NCBI RefSeq assembly: GCF_001428305.1
Contig: NZ_LMRZ01000004.1
Location: 229,314 to 293,313 of the forward strand
Origin: Janibacter sp. Soil728
GTDB lineage: Bacteria; Actinomycetota; Actinomycetes; Actinomycetales; Dermatophilaceae
DNA length: 64,000 bases
Direction of reading: 5' to 3'
In this document: one piece after another, positions 17,608 to 27,368 of the stretch
Layout: the number at the start of each line of letters is the position of its first letter
How positions within the stretch are numbered: position 1 is the first letter of the stretch
Notes under the pieces: model-generated
Database searches by the model: none
What the model saw: the letters and a program-made list of their open reading frames with translations, nothing else
Told to the model about the DNA's origin: nothing
Translations under genes and position numbers: made by a program

Positions 17608-17696
17608 ACAGGCTCCTGCCGTGGTGTCGGTCGCCCGGACCGTCGACCCGGGCATGGTCTGGATCCTAGGGAGCGGGCCGACCGGCTGCAGGACGA

Positions 17697-17730
17697 AGGG
17701 AGGGCCCCGGCGGTTGCCGGGGCCCTCCCT
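17697..17730 (-). terminator. Terminator of icd
   Basis: A perfect 15-bp stem AGGGAGGGCCCCGGC with a GGTT loop, 37 nt after the isocitrate dehydrogenase stop on the minus strand. Confidence 0.85.
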
Positions 17731-17766
17731 GGGTCGTCGTGCTCACCCCGCGAGCGGGGCGGGCGC

Positions 17767-19986
<2,220 letters not shown>

Positions 19987-20107
19987 GGGTGTCCCTCCGT
20001 GGGGTGTGGGGTGGGTCTCGCCGTGATTCTCCCACGGGCCCGAAGGGAGGGGCCCCCGGCTCCATGTCGCTCCCCGGTCGGGACCCCAGGTTGCCGCAGA
20101 TTCGCCG

Positions 20108-20144
20108 GTAAGGGTCTAGTCAAGAAGAGTAAGCGGTTGGTAAG
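20108..20144 (+). promoter_or_regulatory. Phased GTAA direct repeats, site B, ahead of the polysaccharide locus
   Basis: GTAAG units start at 20108, 20129 and 20140 (21 and 11 bp apart), with the pair GTAAG-N6-GTAAG. The layout copies site A at 10915-10952. The rest of the 240-bp icd-20227 gap holds no gene that I can support. Confidence 0.5.
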
Positions 20145-20226
20145 GTCCGATATCGGGATCATGGCCGGGGAGGTTCATGAGTCCGAGTCCGGGCGGACGT
20201 CGCACCGGACTCTGGGAGGGGCTGCG

Positions 20227-20472
20227 GTGCAGATCGAGAGCATGATGTTCGTGGGCTGGGTGGCGTTGCCCATCGCGGCCTACACGATGGGGCGGATGGC
20301 GATCCGCCGATCAAATCAGCGCACCGCCCGGCGTCCCCACGTGGATGCCACCACCCGCCTGGCCGAGATGCGGGCCGTCCAGGGGGTCGTGACCCGAGGC
20401 CGGATGGCCGAGGCGATCCGGCTCGCCGACGGCACGGCCGGCTCCAGCGCCCTCACCACCCACCGAGGTTGA
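20227..20472 (+). CDS. Small single-span membrane protein at the head of the polysaccharide locus
   Basis: An 81-residue protein with a short N-terminal membrane segment (about 5-20, FVGWVALPIAAYTMG) and a basic, soluble remainder. GTG 20227 has GGGAGGGG 6 nt upstream, and the stop is one base before the sugar transferase GTG, so the two are co-translated. I do not recognise the family. A regulatory or scaffolding role for the initiating transferase is possible but only inferred from coupling. Confidence 0.65.
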   Translation: MQIESMMFVGWVALPIAAYTMGRMAIRRSNQRTARRPHVDATTRLAEMRAVQGVVTRGRMAEAIRLADGTAGSSALTTHRG

Positions 20473-20473
20473 C

Positions 20474-21943
20474 GTGGTCGGGCCGGCGCGTCTGGTCCAC
20501 CCCGATGTCGGCGCAGGTCGTGCCGCGCTGCGTCCGCTCCAGGTCATGCTGGCGGTCACCGACCTGCTCGTGATCCTCTGGGCGACCTTCGGCGCGCAGG
20601 TCGTCCGGTTCGGCGTCGATGGGCACGGCAACGACGTCGCGGCGAGCACGGACAGCTTCACGCTGACCTACACGAGCTTCAGCGCGGGCCTGGCGCTCGT
20701 GTGGTGGCTGGCACTGCGTGTCCACGGCGCCTACGAGGCGCACATCCTCGGTCACGGAGCGTCGGAGTACCGGATCATCGCGGTGGCATCCCTGTGGGTC
20801 TTCGCCGCGGTCGCGATGCTCGCCTTCGCCCTGCAGGTGGCCGTGGCCCGCGGCTACATCCTCCTCGCACTGCCCTCGGGGATCATCGGGCTGTGGGTGG
20901 CCCGGCGCCTGTGGCGCAGGTGGCTCGGCGGTCGCCGGGCGGCCGGTGACCTCAGTCATGACGTCCTCGTCGTCGGCCACGAGACCTCGGCGCACCAGCT
21001 CGTGCAGGTCTTCGCCGCGGTGCCCGAGGCCGGCTACCGCGTCATCGGGGTCTGCGGCGCGAGCGAGGGACAGGCCATCGAGGGGATCCCGGTCCTCGGC
21101 CGTGAGCGGGACGCCGGTCGCGTGGCCATCGAGCTGGGCGTCGACGTCGTGGCCTGCGCCGACGGCCACGGGTTGGGGAGCGCCGGCCTGCGCAGACTCG
21201 GGTGGGCTCTCGAGGGCAGCGGCATCGACCTGGTCGTCTCCCCGGGGTTGACGGAGATTGCCGGCCCCCGCGTGCTGACGCGGCCCGTGGCAGGGCTCCC
21301 GCTGCTGCACGTGGAGGCGCCGAAGTTTTCCGGACCCAGGCTGGCGATGAAGTTCCTCCTCGACTGGGTTGGTGCTCTGGTACTCCTCATCGTCTTCTCT
21401 CCGCTGATGATCGTGGTCGCGGTCATGACCAAGCTGCACGACGCAGGCCCGGTCCTCTTCCGGCAGGAGCGAGTCGGTCTGGACGGCCAGACCTTCCTCA
21501 TGACGAAGTTCAGGTCGATGGACGTCGACGCCGAGGAATGCTTGGAGGACCTGCGCCGGGCTCGGGTGTCCGACCGGGACCGCGGCGTCCTGTTCAAGAT
21601 GGAGGACGACCCACGGGTGACGCCGATCGGCCGATTCATCCGTCGCTACTCGATCGACGAGCTGCCCCAGCTCTTCGACGTGCTCGCCGGCAAGATGAGC
21701 CTCGTGGGTCCTCGCCCGCCGCTGCCGTCCGAGGTGTCGCAGTACGAGGGCGACGTGGGCCGACGGCTGCTCGTGCGGCCAGGCATGACGGGGCTGTGGC
21801 AGATCAACGGGCGCAGCGACCTGTCGTGGGAGGAGTCGGTGCGCTTCGACCTGTACTACGTGGAGAACTGGTCGGTCGCCCAGGACATGATCATCCTGTG
21901 GCGCACCATCGCGGCGGTGCTGGCCAAGGACGGTGCCTACTGA
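20474..21943 (+). CDS. Initiating sugar-1-phosphate transferase (polyprenyl glycosylphosphotransferase, WbaP/CpsE type)
   Basis: Should transfer a sugar-1-phosphate from a UDP-sugar to undecaprenyl phosphate, starting repeat-unit assembly. The 489-residue protein has four N-terminal membrane spans (about 22-145), a CoA-binding-like cytoplasmic domain (160-285), a re-entrant hydrophobic helix (294-318) and the catalytic domain with FRQERVGLDG, KFRSMDVDAE, RRYSIDELPQL, MSLVGPRPPLPSE and RPGMTGLWQINGRSDLSW. The GTG start follows the previous stop by one base. Confidence 0.94.
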   Translation: MVGPARLVHPDVGAGRAALRPLQVMLAVTDLLVILWATFGAQVVRFGVDGHGNDVAASTDSFTLTYTSFSAGLALVWWLALRVHGAYEAHILGHGASEYRIIAVASLWVFAAVAMLAFALQVAVARGYILLALPSGIIGLWVARRLWRRWLGGRRAAGDLSHDVLVVGHETSAHQLVQVFAAVPEAGYRVIGVCGASEGQAIEGIPVLGRERDAGRVAIELGVDVVACADGHGLGSAGLRRLGWALEGSGIDLVVSPGLTEIAGPRVLTRPVAGLPLLHVEAPKFSGPRLAMKFLLDWVGALVLLIVFSPLMIVVAVMTKLHDAGPVLFRQERVGLDGQTFLMTKFRSMDVDAEECLEDLRRARVSDRDRGVLFKMEDDPRVTPIGRFIRRYSIDELPQLFDVLAGKMSLVGPRPPLPSEVSQYEGDVGRRLLVRPGMTGLWQINGRSDLSWEESVRFDLYYVENWSVAQDMIILWRTIAAVLAKDGAY

Positions 21944-22659
21944 TGGTGACGGACGTGCGACGGCGATGGAGTGCTCCCTTCCGTCCTCGCAACTACCGGG
22001 CCGCCTGGTCGACGTTGACGACCAGCAGACGGCCGGTCGATGCCTTGGACCGGTACGTCCGGGGGAGAGGTGACTACCCCTGGACGGTCACGCTCCGCAC
22101 ACCCGTCGGCCCGCTGGAGCTGCTCGTGCCCCACCCGCACGACGTGCGCACGGTCAACGAGGTCTTCCACCGCCACGACTACGGGGCCGGCCAGCCGGCC
22201 GTCGTCGTCGACATCGGCGGCAACATCGGCATCAGTGCCGCCTACTGGCTCAGCCGCTCGGCCACGAGCCGGGTGCACGTCTGGGAGCCGGTGCCCCACA
22301 ACCTCGAGACCCTGCGGCACAACGTCGCTCCCTTCGGGGACAGGTGCGTCGTGCACGAGGCGGCACTCGCGCCGGTGGCCGGACCGGCCACCTTCCTCAT
22401 CGATCCGGTGGGCCGCTACAGCGGGCTCGCGGAGTACCAGTCCACGACCGAGGGCCGGGTGGCCGTCGAGATCCGGTGCGAGGCCGTGGCCGATGCGCTC
22501 ACCGTGGTCCTCGAGCGGGAGGGACGTATCGACCTGGTCAAGGTCGACACCGAAGGGAGCGAGGACGCGATCGTCGCGGCGATCCCACCTCACCTGCGCG
22601 CGGCCATCGGGGAGATCGTCCACGAGTACCCCGGCGGGGTGCGCCGCATCCGCTCCTGA
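21943..22659 (+). CDS. FkbM-type SAM-dependent methyltransferase
   Basis: A 238-residue protein with the SAM loop VDIGGNIG (89-96), the acidic end of beta 2 (WEPVPHN), and the FkbM signature VKVDTEGSE (199-207). FkbM enzymes O-methylate sugars and polyketides; here a polysaccharide residue is the likely target. The ATG overlaps the transferase stop by one base (TGATG). Confidence 0.88.
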   Translation: MVTDVRRRWSAPFRPRNYRAAWSTLTTSRRPVDALDRYVRGRGDYPWTVTLRTPVGPLELLVPHPHDVRTVNEVFHRHDYGAGQPAVVVDIGGNIGISAAYWLSRSATSRVHVWEPVPHNLETLRHNVAPFGDRCVVHEAALAPVAGPATFLIDPVGRYSGLAEYQSTTEGRVAVEIRCEAVADALTVVLEREGRIDLVKVDTEGSEDAIVAAIPPHLRAAIGEIVHEYPGGVRRIRS

Positions 22660-22668
22660 GCCGATGCG

Positions 22669-22950
22669 TCAGCGGTACTCGAGCAGACGCTGCCCGACGA
22701 GGTCGTCGACGAATGCCTCGATGTCTGCGCGCACCGTCGCGACGGGGTGACCGGTCGCCTCGGCGACCGATGCCACCAGAGGTGTCGCGCCGTCAGCGAC
22801 GCTCAGCCAGATGGTCGCGGCGACGCCGGCCAGCATGACCACCGGGCCGCCCGGCAGGCGGGCGGCCATCACCCGCGGGAGGCCCAGGACGTCGGTGTCC
22901 GTGGTCCAGCCGACATCGGTGGGGATGACCGGTCGGGAGGACGTCGTCAT
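22669..22950 (-). CDS. PqqD-like peptide-binding (RRE) protein
   Basis: A 93-residue protein matching the PqqD fold in length and layout: VMAARLPGGPVVMLAGVAATIWLSVADGA, then a winged-helix part with VAEATGHPVATVRADIEAFVDDLVGQRLL. PqqD-like domains bind peptide substrates in RiPP pathways, but homologs also occur in polysaccharide loci next to nucleotidyltransferase-like proteins. ATG 22950 overlaps the stop of the 1023-residue fusion in an ATGA, so the two are coupled. No precursor peptide gene is evident nearby. Confidence 0.8.
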   Translation of the reverse strand: MTTSSRPVIPTDVGWTTDTDVLGLPRVMAARLPGGPVVMLAGVAATIWLSVADGATPLVASVAEATGHPVATVRADIEAFVDDLVGQRLLEYR

Positions 22951-25900
22951 CTGTCTCCTCCTCGGCCGAGGATCTCCAGGGCGCCCCGACGGATCCGGTC
23001 GACGAAGGCGAGCAGCGTCTCTGCCCGGGTGGGTCGATGGCCCAGCTGTGTGGCCAGGTGGTCGGTGTTGACCATGAAGGCACGCAGGGTGAGCACCAGC
23101 CGTGACCGCCGGTCCGGCGCGACGGCGATCCGAGCTCGCCACTCGTCGATCCGGCCATCTCGGGCCACCGCGGACCAGAGCGCCTGCTCCGGCGACGGGG
23201 GAAGGGAGTCGAGCATCCCCAGACCCGCTGCGAAGCCCACCTCTGCGTGCATCTGGGCCACCCAGCCGCGGACCGCTTCTCGGGTGGGCTCGTCGGCGAG
23301 GTGCCAGACGTGCCGGACATCCCGGGCCGCGCGACCGATGGACGAGGTGCGACCGGAGTGCAGGACGACGATGCCGATCTGCGCGATCAGCGCGGGCGTC
23401 GCGCACGGGACCGCAGCGATGTCCTTGTGGGTCCTCGCCGACCACAGCCGCTCGAAGGCCTCATCAGGTGGAAGTCCGATCCCCGGGAAGTGTCGGTGGA
23501 TGTCGAGATAGCCCCAGAGGTCGTGCCACAGGGTCATCGCGTGCTCGAAGGGGGAGCTGGTCGAGAAGCGACCTGTGGCGCGATAGCCCACGGCGGTGCA
23601 GGCGGCGACCAGCTGCTCGATGTGGTCCGGCCGGACGAGGACATCAGCGTCGGTGGGATGGCGGTCAGGATGGATGAGCGAGTCGTCCAGTGCCACTCCC
23701 TTGATGTGGAGCAGGTCCACGCCAGCGCGTTCGGCGACCTGCTGGACGGCCGCGTGCCCGAAGCGGACGCGCGCATCGAGCGGCACCTCGGCCCCGCTGA
23801 AGACCGCTCGGTCCTCCGGGTCGGCCGGGTCCGGGCCCACCTCCACCCGCTGCAGGACCTCCCGCATCTCCTGCACCCGGTCGGCCCACGTCGGGACAGA
23901 GGTGTCGACACCGGTGGGGTAGCGGTCGGCGGCCGGAAGGGCGGTGGTGACGGCGGCAGGGAAGTCGCGGCTCGCGACGACACGGAGGCGGTCGTCGGCG
24001 GCCTCCCGGAAGCCGGCGACCGGCGTGCTGACGACCGGTCGACCGACGGCGCGGTACTCGTAGAGCTTGATCGGGTCGAGGCTGTCGGTGAAGTCGTCGA
24101 CCACGTGCGGCACGACCAGCACGTCTGCGTGCTGCAGGTAGGCGGGGACGAGCCGGCGGTCCTTGGGCCCGAGGCGCACGATACCGGCCTCGTCCAGTCG
24201 CTCGCGCTCGCGGTCGGTCAGGGCATCCGGACCGACCAGGACGAGGGTGCCGCGATCGCCGAGCGACTCGGCCGTCTGCTCGCACAGCCGGATGTCCAGG
24301 CGGTCGGAGTGGAGGGTGCCGATGTACACGGCGACGGGCCCGGCAGGCAGGTCTGATGGCCGAGCGGTCGGGCGAGCTGTGGCCGCCGCGTCGACGGCGT
24401 TGTGGATCAGCGTGACGGGCCGGTGCCGTGACTTCGTCGTGACGAGTGACGGTGAGCAGACCACCACCTCGGCGGCCCGCTCCATGAGGGTGGCCTCGTG
24501 GGTGGCCAGCCGGGTCAGCGTGACGGCATCGCGGTCGGCCTCGAGCCAGTCGTCCGTGATGTCGTACAGAGTGGGCCATCCTGTGCGCTCGAGGACGAGA
24601 GCGCCATGGGGATCATTGGCCCAGAGCATCGGGTGCGTGAAGCCCAGTCGCGTCGCGGCCTGCTCGACCTGCGCGGCCCATCGCTCGTCCTGGTCCGGGT
24701 CCAGCCGGCGGGGGAGAGCCTTGGTCGGCTCCAGCAGCCAGAGGTTGTCGATACCGACACCGCTGAGGTGCGGTCCCCGGCGCAGCCCTCGCCCGACCCG
24801 GGGGGCGCTGCCGGAGCGCAGTCGGTGGACGGGGTCCTGCGCAGGCTCGACGACGAGGACCCGCAACGAGGGTTCCGCCAGCAGCAGACCGGCCAGCAGG
24901 TGCTGGTTTCGTCGCCACACCCGGTCCCACGGCTCCAGCGAGACGACGACGAGCTCGCGTCCCGTGCCCATGGTCGGTCGCGGCGAGCTGGCCGCGATGA
25001 CGTGGCGGTAGAGCGCCTCGGTGGCGGTGGCCTGGGCTGCCACGGAGAAGTCCCTGCGCTGTCGCTCCTGCAGCTCCCGGCCGTAGCGGTCGCGACGCTC
25101 GGGGTCCGCGGCCAGCGACGCCATGAGGTGCCCGGCCTCCTGCGCGTCACCGGGGGCGAAGAGCACAGGGTCCCGGGCGCCTCCGACGCTCTCCAGGTGG
25201 CCACCCGCCGCGGCTGCCACCACGGGGACCGCGGCGGCCATGGCCTCCACGACGGCCAGCCCCATCCCTTCGATCGTGCACGGGGCCAGGAAGAGTGACG
25301 CCTGCGCCATGAGGTGGTCGACGTCGCTGCGATGACCGAGGAAGTCGACGCTGCCGCGCACCTGGAGCCGCTCGGCCAGACCCTCCAGCGCTGCGCGCTG
25401 CGACCCGTCGCCCGCGATGGACAGTCTCCAGCCCTGCCTGTCCAGCCCCGATGCGGCGAACGCGGCGACGGCGACATCCGTCGACTTCTCTGCCTCGAGC
25501 CGCTGGGCGACGAGTACGGTGCGCGAGCGCGACGACGGGTCGCTCCCGTCAGGTCGGTCCGGGATGCCGGGCAGGATGACGGTCGCATCGACGTCGATCG
25601 ACGTGGCGATGTGCTCGCTGACGGCGATCTCCGCGCTCAGGCGGGACTGCAGCCGTTCGGCCACGGAGCGGGTGCCGGGTGTTGCTCCCCTGCGGGCGGC
25701 GAAGTGTCGGGTGCTGACGACCGGAGTCCGCACGAGTGCCGGACTGATCAGCGCGGCGACGTCGGCCGTCGTCATGTGGGTCGCGACGACGTCTGCACGA
25801 CGACCGGCGGGGCCGGTCAGGCCCCGTAGCGCGGCCCACATGTCGGGGGCGGGAGACAGCTCCACCCCCGGGCGGTCGATCGCCTCCCTCATCTGCCCCA

Positions 25901-26018
25901 GGTCGCCGCCGAGCACCGTGACCTGGTGGCCCTGGTCGTGCTGGGCCGAGGCGAGGACCGCGACGTGACGCTCGACTCCGGCGAAGTTGGTCGTGCAGAC
26001 CACGTGGGTGATCCTCAC
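22947..26018 (-). CDS. Triple fusion: GT4 glycosyltransferase - glycosyltransferase - NTP_transf_5-like nucleotidyltransferase
   Basis: A 1023-residue protein with three units. Residues 1-343 are a GT4 enzyme (GGDGSQRAAL near 203, TIEGMGLAVVEAMAAAVPVV at 248-267). Residues 353-730 are a second GT-B enzyme (WPTLYDITDDW, YIGTLHSDRLD at 565-575, DPIKLYEYRAVGRPVV at 648-663). Residues 750-1023 resemble the uncharacterised nucleotidyltransferase family PF14907, with HIKGVALDDS at 771-780 and the acidic TDADVLV at 789-795. GTG 26018 overlaps the polymerase stop in a GTGA, which fixes the start; the longer frame upstream to 27086 is shadow code. It probably adds two successive sugars; the third unit's role is unknown. 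Confidence 0.85.
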   Translation of the reverse strand: MRITHVVCTTNFAGVERHVAVLASAQHDQGHQVTVLGGDLGQMREAIDRPGVELSPAPDMWAALRGLTGPAGRRADVVATHMTTADVAALISPALVRTPVVSTRHFAARRGATPGTRSVAERLQSRLSAEIAVSEHIATSIDVDATVILPGIPDRPDGSDPSSRSRTVLVAQRLEAEKSTDVAVAAFAASGLDRQGWRLSIAGDGSQRAALEGLAERLQVRGSVDFLGHRSDVDHLMAQASLFLAPCTIEGMGLAVVEAMAAAVPVVAAAAGGHLESVGGARDPVLFAPGDAQEAGHLMASLAADPERRDRYGRELQERQRRDFSVAAQATATEALYRHVIAASSPRPTMGTGRELVVVSLEPWDRVWRRNQHLLAGLLLAEPSLRVLVVEPAQDPVHRLRSGSAPRVGRGLRRGPHLSGVGIDNLWLLEPTKALPRRLDPDQDERWAAQVEQAATRLGFTHPMLWANDPHGALVLERTGWPTLYDITDDWLEADRDAVTLTRLATHEATLMERAAEVVVCSPSLVTTKSRHRPVTLIHNAVDAAATARPTARPSDLPAGPVAVYIGTLHSDRLDIRLCEQTAESLGDRGTLVLVGPDALTDRERERLDEAGIVRLGPKDRRLVPAYLQHADVLVVPHVVDDFTDSLDPIKLYEYRAVGRPVVSTPVAGFREAADDRLRVVASRDFPAAVTTALPAADRYPTGVDTSVPTWADRVQEMREVLQRVEVGPDPADPEDRAVFSGAEVPLDARVRFGHAAVQQVAERAGVDLLHIKGVALDDSLIHPDRHPTDADVLVRPDHIEQLVAACTAVGYRATGRFSTSSPFEHAMTLWHDLWGYLDIHRHFPGIGLPPDEAFERLWSARTHKDIAAVPCATPALIAQIGIVVLHSGRTSSIGRAARDVRHVWHLADEPTREAVRGWVAQMHAEVGFAAGLGMLDSLPPSPEQALWSAVARDGRIDEWRARIAVAPDRRSRLVLTLRAFMVNTDHLATQLGHRPTRAETLLAFVDRIRRGALEILGRGGDR

Positions 26019-27352
26019 GGCCGGGCACCTGCGATGGCCGCTGGGTGCTCGGGAACCTGCAGCGACAGGTCGTCCAGTGCCCCCTGCTCGGCATCGTCGT
26101 GCTCGCGCAACGCAAGGGCTCCCAGGCAGATGCCGGCGATGACGAAGGGGATGGAGGTCTGGGCAGCGACCCAGAAGAGGTCGAGCTGACCCTGGACGAA
26201 GCGCGAGAGGACGGCCAGGACGGCGAGCGTCCCGTAGGCAGGGGGCAGCTTCCACAGGATGACGACGCTGCCGACCATCAGGACGAGGAACCCGACCAGC
26301 CCGAGGATGCCTGCCGAGGTGAGGACCTCGAGCTCGGCGTTGGGCGGTTGGAAGCCACCGGGGAAACGGTCGGTGTACCACCACCGCAGCCCGACTCCGA
26401 CGATCGGCGACGTCTGCCAGATCTCCATGGCGTCCTGGAACCACGTGAATCGCTGGAAGACGGAGTTGTGCACGTTGCCGCTGGACAGCTGGTCGCGGAC
26501 CAGGGTCAGGACGAGGACGAGGGCGGGGACGATGCCGAGCAGGATGATCTTGGAACGGCGACGGTCGGTGCGGTTGCGCAGGATGAGCACGAGCAGGACC
26601 AGCCCCAGGGCGACCACCGCCTGACGGGACTGGGTGAAGCCGATGCCGATGGCCAACCACCAGAAGGCGGTGACGCCGACCCGACGACTGAGGTTGGCCC
26701 AGGCCGGCCGGACGTAGGCGATCAGGGCCGTGATGCCCATGACCGTTCCGAGGAAGTTCTTGTGCATGCCCGGCTGGAGGTACACCGGTCGGAAGTCGCC
26801 CTGCAACGCATGCAGCACGCCGACCACGATGGTCCACGTGGCGAGGACGAGCGCCGCAGCGAGCATGAGCTTCAGGGCGAGGCTGCCCGCGCCCGATCGC
26901 CCGACGCTCCATCCCAGCAGGAGTCCTCCGGCGACGAGCAGGCCGGAGTGCGCCCAGTCCAGGGTGTTGGCCAGGTAGGGGTTGGCCACCACGGTGAAGA
27001 GGGTCGCGCTCTGGTAGATGGCGACGAGCCACAGGAGGTTGCGTAACGGAGAGCTGATCGGGTGCCGCACGAAGAGGAGGGCGCACAGCGTGCCGATGGC
27101 GAGGGCGACGTCCGACACCGAGATGTCCGTGCCGCCGTAGACGGCTCGGGCCGCGACGTAGAGCAGGGGGAGCGTGAGCAGCGGGACGACGACGGGTTGG
27201 ACGGCAGAGATGCCCAGCAGGAGCACGCCCAGCGCGGCCACGAGTGCCACGGCTGGGTGCTGGGGTGCGAACCAGCCCAGGCCGGCTGCGGCGCCGCCGA
27301 CGAGCACGAGGGCGCTGGCGGCGGTGACGCGGTCACGGACCGTGGAGCTCAT
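26015..27352 (-). CDS. Wzy-like polymerase / O-antigen ligase family membrane protein
   Basis: A 445-residue protein with 11-12 membrane spans and one large outer loop (about 270-330, with FQRFTWFQDAMEIWQTSPIVGVGLRWW). MHKNFLGTVMG and TQSRQAVVALG are typical of the Wzy_C/O-antigen ligase family. Expected to polymerise lipid-linked repeat units on the outer face of the membrane, working with the Wzx-like flippase (34359) and the Wzz/kinase (29428). It overlaps the GT fusion by 4 nt. The gap to the upstream gene is 16 nt. Confidence 0.85.
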   Translation of the reverse strand: MSSTVRDRVTAASALVLVGGAAAGLGWFAPQHPAVALVAALGVLLLGISAVQPVVVPLLTLPLLYVAARAVYGGTDISVSDVALAIGTLCALLFVRHPISSPLRNLLWLVAIYQSATLFTVVANPYLANTLDWAHSGLLVAGGLLLGWSVGRSGAGSLALKLMLAAALVLATWTIVVGVLHALQGDFRPVYLQPGMHKNFLGTVMGITALIAYVRPAWANLSRRVGVTAFWWLAIGIGFTQSRQAVVALGLVLLVLILRNRTDRRRSKIILLGIVPALVLVLTLVRDQLSSGNVHNSVFQRFTWFQDAMEIWQTSPIVGVGLRWWYTDRFPGGFQPPNAELEVLTSAGILGLVGFLVLMVGSVVILWKLPPAYGTLAVLAVLSRFVQGQLDLFWVAAQTSIPFVIAGICLGALALREHDDAEQGALDDLSLQVPEHPAAIAGARP

Positions 27353-27368
27353 CGGCGCTCAGGGCCAG

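Noticed and set aside
20155-20226. Possible c-di-AMP or other riboswitch before the polysaccharide locus
   Set aside because: An AGTCCGG...CCGGACT hairpin is present, but the conserved blocks of known riboswitches are not.
22669-22950. A RiPP (lasso-type or PQQ) gene cluster around the PqqD-like gene
   Set aside because: No precursor peptide, protease, cyclase or radical SAM gene is nearby; neighbours are polysaccharide genes.
26019-27086. Upstream extension of the triple glycosyltransferase fusion frame
   Set aside because: This part lies inside the polymerase gene in another frame; the GTGA overlap at 26018 and homology fix the true start.
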